DNA from: Hyalella azteca
Lineage: Eukaryota; Arthropoda; Malacostraca; Amphipoda; Hyalellidae
Direction: 5' to 3'
DNA: 64,000 bases
NCBI RefSeq assembly: GCF_000764305.2
Contig: NW_025932756.1
Span: forward strand, 558,001 to 622,000
A program made the translations under genes and the position numbers. Shown in pieces: positions 1 to 12,666 of this stretch (within the stretch, counting starts at the first letter, position 1; the number at the start of each line of letters is the position of its first letter). Under the pieces are notes generated by a model. That model was not told where the DNA came from and did no database searches. It saw only the letters and a list, made by a program, of their open reading frames with translations.

Positions 1-2219
1 AAATTTTTACTGCTTGACGAGATGACATAGCAACGATATGCTCTAGTAGCCGCACGCTACACACTTGTTCAGCGGTGGTCTACTCCTGCCGAGTGAAATT
101 GATCGCTTCATGCTTGGGGCTTAAGAGAAGTGTTAGCCATCCGTGGCCGCCATTTGGTGGTAGAATGTGGCTGTGTTGTGCCTAAAAATAATTTTCGGCC
201 TCCAATCGATACGAAATAATCTTTACACGAAACTAGTGATTTGTTCGACGTTTTATTCAGCGTGCGACACCACATTTCAAATTTCACAGCTTATTGTATA
301 GCGGGGGAAATGAACTGGCGCCATCGTCCTTAAGAATTTCATCGCTGGAACACACAACCGAGATGAGCCTCTTTAGCAGTATATCTAATTTCGTCTTCAG
401 CAGAAGAGCTTTGAATGAAATTAGATTTTAATCCTCAGACTTTTCGTTTAATTCAAGTAAAAAAAATTAGTTACATTAAGGAATTGATCTAGGGAAGGAA
501 ACAACTTGACGCAGCTCTTCAGAAACCGATTGTTCTGGAATCCAGCGACAACAATGAACTTGCTGGAAACAACTCGTCTCCAAGAGGCAATTCACACCTG
601 CTATTTTTTATAGCGCCAGCATGCACCGACGACATTCAAATCATCAATTATATTAAAAGGTAGTGCAATAAATGCTCATACTAAAATTCCAAATCATATA
701 TTTGTATAAAAAATGATTGGTGAGCTATAACATGCCAGAGATTTTCGACGGAATTTAAAAAACTCGTACATTCCAACCGCTGAGGTCAGGAACGACGGCC
801 GGTGGCGTAATCGAGGCGAGGTATATGTCACAGAGTGCCTCCCCTATCTGAGAGCTCCAGTAGAACGTGTAGTACCTAACCAGATCAGCCGCTATACTTT
901 TTTATTTTTTTTTTATTTTTCTCTCTTCTTCTTCTTTTTGCCACACATTTCCTACTACACACAGCAATCCCCCAATTGTGGCCTTTTCCTGTGTGTATCA
1001 TTAGTGTTTAAAACAATCTTACATTAGTTTTACCTAGCCAAAAACCCTAATATAACCTAACCGAACTGAACACAGCCTGACATATNTAGGTAATTTTTTG
1101 ACCAAATTTTCCCCTTTTTTGGGGATTTTGGGGGGGAAGGAGTGGGAATTTCGGAAATCCGACAAGAAGGTTTGGTAGAAAAAATATGCGTACGTCTCTG
1201 TGCCAATTTTCATGAGATTCTAACGGTTGAGCTCCTGGGAAACACGGCTCGAGTGAAATCTTTGACCTCAAACCCCCCTGTACGTGATTATACAGCAGCA
1301 GCATATCAAAAGTGGAGAGTCTAAGTTTAGCGTCCGCTTCGCTGGCTGTAGGCACACAGAAAGTGAGCCGCTCCTGCCGAACCAGCAACCGCAGAGGCAG
1401 GATAAAATCTGGGGAAAATTGGAAACCTTATTCCGATCAATGTTTGCTGCTGCAAATAGAAATTTTTCAGTCCACATTGCAATTGTCTCTCAATATGATC
1501 GACGCAGACATAGACGGTTGGAAATTTTATTTCTTATCAATTCACGCCTTCCATGATTAACATTTGAATACTGGACAGTTCATCACAGCTGCAAAAAAAA
1601 TTTGCTACCAAAACTAACAGAACTTTACGGTCGTCTTGGTGCTCAACAGTTAAAGGAAGTCTTCGGTTTCGCTTAATTCTTATCTATCAACTTTCACCTA
1701 ACTCTAAGATGAATTTAAGAATTATTCAGTCCAAAGAAGTTTGGTCTAGTCTACATCTACGGCAATCATTAGAACCCAAAATGGCGAGCGAGTGTTCAGA
1801 GTTCTATGATTCGACGGAACATATCAAAACTAAGTTAGGCTCCGGCGAAATATTCCAATTTAATAATATTAAAGGCCGTGCCATGATGTTTAAAACTGCG
1901 CCCGCAACAAGGAATTCCGACTAACTTTCAAGAAATCGGTCATGACTGTTCATTTTTTCGCGAGAATATAGGTACATTTCACATCCACATTAAAATTTTA
2001 CGATGTCGATCGAGCACGCGAGCATGGCAGTTGTGGTTGTAATATTGGAGACAAATTTCAATCTTATAGACCCTAATTTTCAAAATTATGAAGGAATGTC
2101 GTTGCGAAATAGGAAGTGTGTCGATGTATAATGGCATAGGATATGAATTGATTTGATCACATTTTAACTAAGGGAGTTACCGTAGTTAACTCCCTCGTGT
2201 TTAGAATAGAATAGAAGTG
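1..2219. other. No gene recognised
   Basis: I see no convincing exon here. There is a pyrimidine-rich tract around 898 to 930 and one undetermined base at 1086. The short open frames at 1047 to 1560 overlap on both strands and have no coding character. The stretch 1040 to 1280 looks like interspersed repeat, but I could not match it to another copy in the window. Confidence 0.5.
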
Positions 2220-2430
2220 TCGGCATTGAAGAAAATAGGCCCATGGCCTGAAGCCGATTCTTGAATTTTTCGTTACTTGATTCACAAGGGATCCGGCCTT
2301 TGGAACCCGATCTTTCCACAACTGACGATTGATCGAGATAGCTGCTGGACTTATTACCTGGTCCGTAATTTGCTAGGCATTTAAGACTGAACCTATATTC
2401 CTGCATAACTTCGTCTAGTCAATTTTTTGT
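2220..2430 (-). mobile_element. Degenerate non-LTR retrotransposon 3' end
   Basis: This segment aligns by eye with 59408 to 59625, which holds the C-terminal end and 3' flank of a reverse-transcriptase reading frame. Shared blocks include GCTAGGCATTT, CTGACGAT, the AGGCC...GGCCTG region and the GATCTTT block. They occur in the same order and at similar spacing. The frame is broken, so this is a dead, older copy lying on the - strand. Confidence 0.6.
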
Positions 2431-5005
2431 TCATGACAAAAAATTCAGTCTCTCCGACTGCATGCTTTTACTAAATTAAAATATACGGTGTCGAGAGCAA
2501 TACATTTTACCGATAAAGTCTGACAAGGGTTGAATAAATACATGGAACTTACTGTATCTTTTGTTGCAGTAAACCGCCATCGTTGTGAAGCCCACACACT
2601 TGGCCACACGAAGCCACCTTCCCTTATAGTTGAAGTCGTCATGACGATAAGTACACCCCATTCTCGAGAAGTCCCTTTGGCGAGTTCTCAGTTAAATTGA
2701 CGTCTGAAAAAAAATTGATTTCTAAGAAGCATCAACACACTTTATTTGAAAATATCGTCAACACCGTGAACCACTGCGCTACATCACACTAAATGTAGCC
2801 TCAACTATTACCTCAGGCTCTCGCTGCCCGACAAAATATCACAGAATGTTAAACGGTTTCACACGAATCCCCACGCACAACCTAATACTGTAGCGCCCAT
2901 TTTTCATCCTAAAACTTAAATAGCCGCGCCGCTCCTGAAATATTTCACTTCTCTCATAAGCTGTTCAATCTTGGCGAACAGACTTGAAATTGGAAAGGTC
3001 AATTCCAGAATAATTCGGCGCCTGCAGGCCGTAATATATAATCGTCCAGACTGCATCGTCAAGCAAGATTGTTCTATGTTATTTGGGTGGTATCCACAAC
3101 TCGCTTCAAAGTTGTCATGAACTATCCCCCATGTGGCTAAAATGTCTCTTCTAACCTCGTTACTTCACCAAGGCTCTATACTTGCTACCAAGAAGGCCGA
3201 TGGATGACTGCCGTGGTTCATACTTCCCTACCAGCGAAATGGAAACACTTCGATCACCATGGATACAATGTGATAGATGCTTAATATTTATATCAAAACT
3301 TTCACCCTTGGACAACTATGGACGAATTTCTTGTGCATCTGTTCTACGTTGCGCAATTAAAAATGCACTTACTACACAATACATGTAATTACATAGGAAG
3401 TAAAAGTGTCGCAGAACCCTTTCGTGACTGACAGGACTTCTCAGCCCCAAACCACTAGGTACGAATAGCATTGACGACGTAAGTCGTCAATGCTTACCTG
3501 AGCATTGCGTATCTTACCTGAGCGTATCTCAGGTAAGTAGAAAACATTTTTCATTTGAGCCAACCTTCTCTCCAGATTCATCTTTAGATTAATGCACATT
3601 CCCAAGCAAGCAGGAACATTACTCCTGCACATCGCCACAACACTGAGCATTTCAAATTGTAATCATTATTCCATACAAGGATAATTTAACAACTTTACGC
3701 TTGTGATCTCTCAATTATTTGTTTGAAGCGCCCCAAAATAAATCTTAAACAGAACAGCATGACGTACCTCTGAGGGTTCCTCGATGCTCTCATGCAGTTT
3801 CTTCTCCAACGAATGCATCTGGAAGGTGATGTGAAATTTTTATGTTGGATTGAGCCACATTTCCAGACTTCCATAAAAACTCATTCTGAAACATTTTAAA
3901 CCGTAGTATACTTACCTTTCATCAACGTGAAAGGAGTTTCACTCGATGGTTAAAAAGTTAATTGGCACGAATACCATTCTTATAGACTTCATTAAGAGCT
4001 AACCACATCTAAGTGGCCGGTTTTACCTCGCGACTGGGGAGCGAGTTTATCAGTATCCACGTACATTGTCGAGGATCCCAAGCAGGCTACGCGTAAAACT
4101 TCTGCATTAATTGCCAGTGGCTGGTAAAACAGCGAATTTTCAGCTGTTTGAACAATTGAGAAGCTTATCAGAGTCGCGGAGATCGTTATAAGTATAAACG
4201 CACATTTAATAGTATTAATTGGCAATAAAATGCATTATTCTACTGATCCAAAAATAATGTAGTTAATTGTATGCCAATATTCACTGTTAAGATACGAAAA
4301 CGAAAATTACCACGTTAAGAGGGTCCATAGTTTTTTCATATCTGCACGAATATGAAATGTGAAAATTCAAGGATACAATTGAAGTTTATGAAAAAATTTT
4401 GATAAAAAATATCTGGTATGTATTTCATTAGAGCTAAAAACATTTCTTGGACATGGTTTAGATTTAGCTATTTCAAGTGATTTAAATGAACGAGAAACAA
4501 AAATTCTCGGATCTTGAGTCCATGACGCCACCACAAAATTTGAACAACGTGGAACAAAATCCCCATCTCATATCAGCCTACCAACGCGGACTGAAACTTC
4601 CTCCTCGGCATCTCATCCGTGTCTGAAAGGAATTTAATAAAAAATTGTCACTTGTGAAATGTTGCTGACGATTGCGTTGAAAGAGTTATTCTGATTAGTT
4701 ACGTTAATATTCATGTAGAGTTGTGGGGTAAAGAAATTACTCGCTTTGTGGGTAGACTTGTTTGCCCGCGGGAATTCCTGATATTATTAGATTGCTACAT
4801 TTTGTTTACAATGAAGTTTACGCACTCAGGATACGCTTAGTGTTCTAATACTGGAAACGCTTTGAAGAGCTGGATAGCATATTCAATTTGCTATGTATAG
4901 ACTCATGGATATATTGAACCATAGCAAGTCAGTTACTTATAACAAGTCAAGGCCTTCAATTAAATTAACCAAAATGTCAAGATGATGGCTCGCAGGAGAC
5001 TCTGA
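2431..5005. other. No gene recognised
   Basis: AT-rich sequence without a supportable exon. It contains the paired hairpins at 3468 to 3537, listed separately. The short open frames at 3182 and 3441 have no recognisable domain. Confidence 0.5.
3468..3537. repeat. Two adjacent perfect hairpins
   Basis: Hairpin 1 has arms GCATTGACGAC (3468-3478) and GTCGTCAATGC (3483-3493) with loop GTAA. Hairpin 2 has arms CTTACCTGAG (3513-3522) and CTCAGGTAAG (3528-3537) with a 5-nt loop. The left arm of hairpin 2 also occurs as an extra direct copy at 3493-3502. No function is evident. Confidence 0.8.
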
Positions 5006-5241
5006 CCCTCTACCACCGCATGTCAATCTCCGCGAACATAACTTTCAAATTAAATTATAATTAAACTATTGAGTTTAGCAACCTGAGGACGTTTGTGCGC
5101 ACCAGAGAACATTTTTTAAAGTTGTCGTACGAGACGGCAACCATCAGTGTAAGTCATTTTGCGCTCACTTAGCAACGTATCCTTTTTGGATAGGTTTGTG
5201 TGCCAATAGTGCTCAGGTTACTTCTGTCAGGTGGTAGAGGG
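5006..5241. mobile_element. Possible piggyBac-like MITE
   Basis: A 12-bp perfect terminal inverted repeat, CCCTCTACCACC at 5006 and its complement ending at 5241, bounds 236 bp. The right end abuts TTAA (5242-5245), the target site of piggyBac elements, whose ends begin CCC. The left flank reads CTGA rather than TTAA, so the target duplication would have to be mutated. No open frame lies inside. Confidence 0.4.
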
Positions 5242-7490
5242 TTAAGTGATCACTATAAACCAAAATCAGGTAATTTAAATTTCACGTTCATCAATTAAGG
5301 TCTACTGGGTCTTAAACATTCATTGCGAACTAAATCAAATTGCATCACATAATTCAATTCCTTGGAGTAGAGTTATAAATTTAGGCTGGCAACTTTTACC
5401 CAAAATCAATATAGGAGCCCCAATGACAGGATCTTGACTCAGTGCCGGACTAAATGATGGTTAACTAAGTTCAATAAACTAAGTGAATGTACATTTTTTA
5501 CTTCTTCAATGACGTTTTATTTACTTACTAAAATACGGAATACTTTCGCTCTGTCTGATCCCGGTCAAAATATATGCATTAAAGCATTTAGGAATATTTT
5601 TTAGCGTAGCTCTTTGCGTCCGAAATATATTATAAAAGTTTGATAATTCTTCTATGTGATGAAAGAAACAAAATTTAATGCAGTGGCTACTTTGATCCAA
5701 ATACTCTATTTAAGTTATTCAAAGAAAACTAGTGTATATGCTATACTTAAACGGTTTACTTGCTAACTTGACGTGATTCGTGAACGCTAATCATAAATCT
5801 ATAAGAAGACCTCGATAGGAATTCCCAACCTATATACTTTTTTTTCGCAAATAGTGTTTTTGATCTACACCTGTGAGAGTCAGATCAAATCACGAAATAA
5901 TGATAAATAAAAACAACGAAATTCACGTAACATTGCCGTGAATGAAATTTTCTTTAGCTGACTTTCAATCTTTTAGGCAGTTAGTGAAACAACAAGTGAA
6001 GTCCTTTTATGAATCAGGAAATCGTGATGTACGAGAGATTGTGAGATGATTTTTTTCTTGTGTAGCCGCGACACTCACAAGTGACACGGCCCCTCTAATG
6101 ACGGCCCTGCGACCACTAATGGCAGGGCGACACTTACCTCCCTGTTCTCGGCAAGGAACTTCGAGGAACAGGACAACGGAATTAACAAATAATAAGACAC
6201 AAGAAAAACTCCGAGTTCTGATACTAGATGAAACAACAACAATAAGTAAATTAATGTGTAAAGGCTTTTTATTGACTTTAAATTATAACTTCCATATATG
6301 AAGCATACAGTATTTACTGGAACTATTTAAGCTACACAATATATCAGTGTGTTTGTACAATATGTTTTTTTAATCTTTGAACAAATTCAATTGAAAGCAT
6401 TTGAATAACGTAGTCTTGTTTATGACAAAAATTCTTTAAATTTGAAACGCGGTTATAACGTAAAATTCGGGTAAGAAGACGCCAAGTGACACTGAGCTGG
6501 CAGAAGTTACGCCTCATCAATCTTCAGTAATAGAATATTACAATTAAGACAATCGACCTTCTATTTGGCTTAAGTAAATATTGTGATGAATGGGCATGAG
6601 AGCTCGGTTACCGAATTTAAAGTCCTTTGTGAAGTGCGATAGCTTTCGCTCATAATAAATCTGTAAAAAAGTACATAAAACTGAAAATTAAATCATTAAA
6701 ACATTTTATTTTATTGGTATTTAGTACTCTCAATCGAGTTAAAACAATTTTCTTCCATAAAAATACTCTAGTAGAGCTAGTGATAGGATTTATTTTTTAC
6801 ATTATTTATGAGAAAAATATTTAACACGTCTCTGTCCCAGGCACTAAATACTTATTAAGCATTAATCTGTTGGCCGATCAGAACTTATATTCTAAGGCAT
6901 CTTGCCCACCGCAGGTTGCAAGCCAGAATCCAGACCTGATGTTGAAGGCATTACTATAACAATTCGGAAACTGTTGGCATAGATCAAGAGGTGAGTAATT
7001 GATGCCAAAGTCTGGTAAGGACACAGGCCGTTTAGATGCGTGATGAGTCATGAGTTTATTGTTCGGGAGTTGGGAGCTTCCTACGCCGCGCGTAATGTGC
7101 ACTGGGCGTCAAGGCGACGACGGTGAGATTTGCGCCCACCTGCTTTGGTAGTCGAGTTGCCTTGCACCGTCAGAGGTAAGTACTCACACAACAGCTGACG
7201 AGTATTGTTAGAACATATAGCCTCGCGTGTTTTTACATGTTGCGGTATATGTTCTGATAACAACACTTATGACTGCAAAGTATTATCTTTATTGAAGACT
7301 GCTTCTGAACAAAGCTTACACATTTTCCGCATATTCAATCAGGACGGTTCTGTGTTTTCTTGTACCGCCTTTCTCCGTACTTGCTGGGTTCTTTACCGAG
7401 TAGCGGTTCAACACATAAAAATCATCCGACTGCATCCCTCAGCGGACCGATGTCTGTAGGAGTCTGTACCTGAGATGTACACCTTTCCTG
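5242..7490. other. No gene recognised
   Basis: AT-rich with short local GC-richer patches at 6060 to 6190 and 7080 to 7200. The open frames at 6098, 6878 and 7205 are short, overlap opposite frames and show no domain. Confidence 0.5.
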
Positions 7491-7925
7491 CAGCGTTGCC
7501 AGATGGTATATTTCTATACCAGATTTCACAAATCTGGTATTTTCAGAAGGTGTCTGGTATGAATATTTTAGGTCTGGTATATTTGCCTAAATCTGGTATT
7601 TTTCTGGTATCTTCTGACTTGCTGCAAATTTACTGCATTAAGTTCCACCTCTGAAGTTTGAACTTCCTCCAGCGTAGGCGTTGATTATATAGATTACCTT
7701 CAGAGCGACGCGACTAGAGGTTTCTCGCCATTTTTGGAACCGCAAGTTTACCGCTTGATGAAATAACTCTGATCTAATTGTTAACATTTAATAATAATAA
7801 AAGTGCTTATTGCAATATAAGCACGAGGGTGATGATCCTTGATTGATTACTGATCAGTGATGATATAGCCTAGGATGAGTGAGGTTGTCGAACCTATCTC
7901 TGTGACGCAAGCTCCACCATTTTTG

Positions 7926-8129
7926 AGGTCTCGGACACATTTACGGCTGGACCCGCGGCCGGAAAGGTTTTCTTAGTGTTTTTTATGGGTTTTCTAGTTT
8001 TTTTTTGTGTTTTTAATGGAACTTGTTCCTAACTGGACCTAACCTGCGAGGTTTTCGTTGATTGGCTAGGTTTTTTCTATGTTTGGAGTCCTGCGGCCGC
8101 GAGACCGGCCGCAGGTCCGTCCGAGACGT
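7926..8129. mobile_element. Nested MULE-like MITE inside the hAT element
   Basis: 204 bp, bounded by inverted ends AGGTCTCGGAC and GTCCGAGACGT (10 of 11 match) and flanked by the 9-bp direct repeat CCATTTTTG (7917-7925 and 8130-8138). A 9-bp duplication is typical of Mutator-like elements. The interior is G+T-rich and holds CGCGGCCGG-type motifs near both ends. A sequence sharing the same end (ACGTCTCGGAC plus the following GC-rich block) lies at 60562 to 60600. Confidence 0.7.
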
Positions 8130-8184
8130 CCATTTTTGTTTGGTGGTTTTGAATTCTAGAGTGCCACTTATTGGAGTGCCACTT

Positions 8185-8415
8185 GAATTCTGGGGTGATA
8201 TCCAACATTTCACTGATCTTGAAAATCATCATCCATTCATGGAACTGGCTGCCAACTGCATCACTTGCCTACTTTGACCTGTCCCTAATGAATTCGTGGA
8301 GCGAATGTTTTCACAAGTCACCTTTGTGTAAAACAAGCAACGAAACAAAATTTCAACTAAGGTACTGGAGTCCCTTATTCGGACCAAAAGCTATCTGCTC
8401 AGCCGCAACAAGTGA
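8185..8415 (+). pseudogene. hAT transposase C-terminal dimerisation fragment
   Basis: The frame starting at GAA TTC (8185) translates into a hAT C-terminal dimerisation region. The segment beginning PVPNEFVERMFSQVTFV, continued by a Lys/Arg-rich stretch and LESLIR, matches the conserved pattern of that domain (small residue, ER-F-S, then L..LIR). In-frame stops at 8275 (TGA), 8329 (TAA) and 8413 (TGA) disable it. Only about 75 codons survive. The N-terminal zinc finger and the catalytic DDE region are missing, so this is the relic of the transposase of the surrounding element. Confidence 0.85.
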
Positions 8416-8835
8416 TCAAACCCGAAATGTTAGATAAATGCAATATGCAAGCATGTACGAAAATAAGCAAGAGGAAGATGACCTGTTTCCGTGACTTCCT
8501 CAGGTTGAGCGAAGGGGAAGAAATGCCACACTGTGATAAAAAACGGAAACAGTGTCAAGGTAATCAAACACAGGGAAAGAAAAGTGTCAAAATGTTCCAA
8601 AGAGAGGGAAAAATATAACGTGTTCAATTTGGCTAATTATCGTCAAGCCAGATAAATGCACAGTACATAAGATAACTTTCTTTTTCTAAACAACGCTTTT
8701 GACTTATAATAGCTTCATTAATTTGGAGGTATTAGTCTGTTTTTGAACAATAGAATTTCTGGTATATTTCTGGTATTTTGGGCTAGGCAATCTGGTATTC
8801 TCGTCAAGAAAAAACCTGGCAACACTGCTTTCCTG

Positions 8836-9443
8836 TGTTTAGTGTCCACAGCGACTTCATGGTAAGAGGATGTGTGCAAACTTCTCCTCATCTGCTTTAG
8901 CCACGCGTCCTCTCTCACCTGTTTCAAAACTTATAAATGTTTCAGTGAAATCCTAAAAGGACTTTAAAGGCAAAAATATTATGTACTTTTCACAGTGTTT
9001 TTCATGAAAGATCCGAAACCCTTTAAAAAACAAATGGTTATTATAGTTTAGTCTTTACAAAATATGTTCTTATTGATATTCTGATGTCAGTTGCACTGAA
9101 TTCTTAATATGGATATATCTTCCCTCCGCATGAAGTTTTAAAATCGATATTTCCATGACGAGACCAATTCATTGGATTTGCAATGCAAGAGGTTACCTGA
9201 AAGCAAACAATAAATGAAAAGCAAATACATATAAACAATCTATACCCGTCACAAAACACTCGAAATAGTAATTCCTGTTTTCGTCATAGTCTTGACAAAC
9301 TTCGCCATATTTTAAAATGAAGTTCATTCTTTATTTTCGAAATTTACGGCTACGTAGCTCCAAGCAGCCATGGTGAAGAAACTTCAAGACATTCATCCAG
9401 AATGGAACAGTTGTGCACGTATTCCAACTTGCTGAGGGCAAAT
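8836..9443. other. No gene recognised
   Basis: AT-rich unique-looking DNA with no supportable exon or repeat. Confidence 0.5.
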
Positions 9444-9602
9444 TGCTAAATCTTGAAACAATTATGCACTCGTACGTAAGATGGGAAACAATTACGCATC
9501 CGACTGACCCGACCGTAAGATGTTAAACAATTGTGCACAAGAGCGCAAGATGTTGAATAATTATGCACCAGTGCCTAAGATGTTAAACAATTATGCACGC
9601 AT
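9444..9602. repeat. Tandem repeat, about 30 bp, five diverged units
   Basis: Successive units share the core AAGATGTTAAACAATTATG followed by CAC and a variable 5 to 6 bases. The second unit carries about 8 extra bases (GACTGACC region). Divergence between units is moderate. Confidence 0.8.
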
Positions 9603-10883
9603 TGCATTATTGCAGTAGAAGTAAGGTACGTGTGACGGTGCTTGCCCGGGGTTGTTGCTCGGCAGTTCGTTGCAGTAGCCGAGTTACGATGTTGTGCCTA
9701 ACTCGACAGCTGTAGAACCTGACTAACGCTGCTTGAGTGGTTGTAGTCTCACACTCTCGCTAATACGCTTGTTGCTTAGGTAAAGGATGTTGTAGAAGTT
9801 AAATAAATGAAGGATTAATATAATAAATTAGGCGATGCAATAAAGTCCACGCTGAATTGTTTGCGATTTTTTATTTGCAGTTCAGTTGCAGAAATTTGCT
9901 TCGTATGAAAGCATTTAGGATTTACTCTTAGAACCGTGACTTAAATTATATATGAAATTACATACAAATAATAAGATTTGCCAAAGAACCTAGTGATTTA
10001 TAATTGGTATTTGAATAACTTATAAGCTCCACTTTATATCCACGAAACGATAAATATATTTTTAATCTTTCTTTTTTTAGTAGAATAGAAAGGGTAGTTT
10101 TGTGCCTAATTGCAAGCGGAAGATATATCGTCATCGCGTGCGGAAGTTATGTCCCGTAATTCACAATCTTGCGTTGTTTATTCAATTGTTTCCAGTTTAT
10201 AAACTCAGTTGAATAAACTTGACTGTTAATTGCGTTCGTAAACGGACGGAAAGATTACTTGAAAAAATAATCTGATGGGAAAGTTGTTCAGAAATAAGAG
10301 ATGAACTTTTCTTTATCGGACTCGACCTATGACCACAAACAAAATGGTTGCAGTTCACATGTTGCTCATGAACTATTTCCTGTTGGGACTCACGTCCAAC
10401 AGACCACACTTGCACCAAGTCCTCACTGAGCACGGTAAGTCCTCGCTCTTATTTCATCAATGACTAATTTCAAACAAAAAACTTACGATCGATGAGAAAG
10501 GTAAATTGGAAATCAGCCGCTCGTTTGGTTGAGATTTCAGTTCAGCGTAGCATCGTTGAAACAAGTGTGTTTGTGGGCGCTGATGATTATATTACTTATT
10601 GATTATTCATGGTTATTCTTGCTGTTTTATTATTTGTTTAAATGTTCAATATTCTTTGTTTTTGTGATAAAGACCCCAACGACCGAAAGCATCGCCGTAT
10701 TTTACGGCGAATTCCTTGTGCTCAAAATTTTCAATTCCCTTAGAATTCTTTTATTGTTATTGAGAAATGCAAGACGTTTAGCGAACTCCAACGAAGCAAA
10801 TCCTCAATAATGCTCTTAACCATGACAGTAGTCATGAATATACTGGAAAATTGTGATAACATACAATTCTTTGTTGACCCTTA
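9603..10883. other. No gene recognised
   Basis: AT-rich. The open frame at 10529 to 10810 encodes a hydrophobic low-complexity peptide and is most simply explained by base composition. Confidence 0.5.
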
Positions 10884-11660
10884 AGCATGATCTTGGGTCT
10901 CAGCTACTAAGGCATGACCTAAGTAGGATGACCTCAGGTACTATATCTAAGGCATGATCTAAGTATAAAGAGCTCAGGTACAACTGCATGATTATAAGTA
11001 TAAAGAGCTCAGGTACAACTGCATGATCTAAGTATAAAGACTTCAGGTACAACGGCATAATCTAAGTATAAAGACTTCAGGTACAACGGCATGACCTAAG
11101 TATAAAGACCTCAGGTACAACGGCATGATCTAGGTATAAAGACCTCAGGGACAACGGCATGATCTAGGTATAAAGACCTCAGGTACAAAGGCATGATATA
11201 AGTATAAAGACCACAGGTGCAAAGGCATGATCTAAGTATAGAGACCTCAGGTACAAAGGCATGATCTAAGTAGGAAGACCTCAAGTACAAAGGCATGATC
11301 TAAGTAGAAAGACCTCAGGTACAATAAAGACCTCAGGTACAACGGCATGATCTAAGTATAAAGACCTCAAGTACAAAGGCATGATCTAAGTAGAAAGACC
11401 TCAGGTACAAAGGCATGATTTAAGTATAAAAACCTCAGGTACAAAGGCATGATCTAAGTAGGGAGACCTCAGGTACAAAGGCATGATCTAAGTATAAAGA
11501 CCTCAGGTACAAAGGCATGATCTAAGTATAAAGACCTCAGGTACAAAGGCATGATCTAAGTATAAAGACCTCAGGTACAAAGGCATGACCTAAGTATAAA
11601 GACCTCAGATACAGAGGAATGACTTTTGTTGGATGGCCTCAGGTACAAGGGTACCGTATA
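10884..11660. repeat. 34-bp minisatellite, about 22 units
   Basis: The consensus unit joins GGCATGATCTAAGTATAAAG to ACCTCAGGTACAAA. The middle (roughly 11040 to 11600) is most regular, with single-base variants. The edges (10884 to 10980 and 11610 to 11660) are degenerate. Each unit carries the near-palindrome ACCT-C-AGGT. The period is not a multiple of 3 and the reading frames across it are not conserved, so it is non-coding. Confidence 0.95.
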
Positions 11661-12666
11661 TGATCTCAGCTAGTAGTTCAGGTTTCTAATTTTGCCCATT
11701 GATTCTTAGTTGTATAACTGAGCAAAAACTTGCAAAATAAAATTTCTGTTAAAAAAACTTTTCTGTCATTAATTTATAGACTACATAAAACTATACATTT
11801 CTTCCCGTACAAGTGCTCTTTTAACAGCTTTTTATCATATTTGTCAAAAATTTTTCTTATTCATCTTGTATTAATGTATTTTTATCTGAATTTTATGTAT
11901 GTGTTTAATGTTATTGGGGATCTTGTGTTGCATCGTGTTCTACATCTGCATTATAGTACGTTCAAAATCTTACTGCATTTATTACCATTTCTGTCATGAA
12001 TATAAATGAGAATACAGTATAATATATTTGAATTATGTTTGATTGAAGAATTAATGATATATTTTTGTGAAGAATATTACTTTCTGTCAGTCCTGTCCAG
12101 GTAAGATTAGTTTCCCGCGTGCATATCTCGTAGGTACACAAGCGGTGGCGACCATAAGTGTTCGGCCGACACCTGCGATTACAGGGTGTCCGAACTCACC
12201 TAAATTACTGGCTCCTAATTACCCCCTATTGAAACTTAAGGACTCGATAATCAGGGCCGATAAAAAATCTACCTCTCACCGGCTAGGTCGATGCATTTGG
12301 AGACTCTGTTGTTGTGGTATACAGAAATCATGTCAAATAATGGAACTTTCTCATTTCTTACCATATTGAATATTGAAAATAATCTTAAATCGTAAAGCAT
12401 CATTTCCCCCATATATATTATTGAAAGTGAACTCAAATTGTGAACGTTTTTGTTTTTCCAAGTTAAAGTTTTGAATCTTAATTTCTCGACGTCATAATAT
12501 TGGGACTAATATAAAGTAAAGTTAGCCTTCAGACAAACTTAAGAACATTTCTATCCACTGGTGCGCGTTAAATTTATCAACGCAAAGCAGCTATCTTTGT
12601 CCATAAGTCACAACGTTGAAGTCAATTTACGAGTTGTAATTCTTTTATCCAAGTTAAAATACATTT
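11661..12666. other. No gene recognised; GC-richer island 12060-12330
   Basis: Mostly AT-rich. The island at 12060 to 12330 has a composition unlike its flanks and contains an imperfect hairpin at 12160 to 12195 (GTTCGG paired with CCGAAC, further pairing around ACACC/GGTGT). It overlaps a 100-codon open frame with no domain. It may be an old repeat or an unrecognised RNA. Confidence 0.35.

Larger units (their letters stand above)
7491..8827 (+). mobile_element. hAT-superfamily DNA transposon, inactive
   Basis: The element is 1337 bp long. It starts CAGCGTTGCCAG and ends CTGGCAACACTG, a 12-bp terminal inverted repeat with one mismatch. Both sides carry the perfect 8-bp target duplication CTTTCCTG (7483-7490 and 8828-8835), the hAT hallmark. 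Many copies of the subterminal motif TCTGGTAT crowd both ends (7518 to 7610 and 8758 to 8800), as expected for transposase binding sites. The interior keeps a broken transposase C-terminus (8185 to 8412) and is interrupted by a nested MITE (7926 to 8129). With no intact transposase it cannot move on its own. Confidence 0.92.

Noticed and set aside
1086..1086. Undetermined base n
   Set aside because: A single ambiguous base call with no biological meaning.
11111..11296. Repetitive peptide frame in the 34-bp array
   Set aside because: Product of tandem DNA repeats, and the frame is not maintained across the array.
10884..11660. Possible CRISPR-like array
   Set aside because: Units are contiguous, with no unique spacers, and the context is eukaryotic. 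It is a minisatellite.
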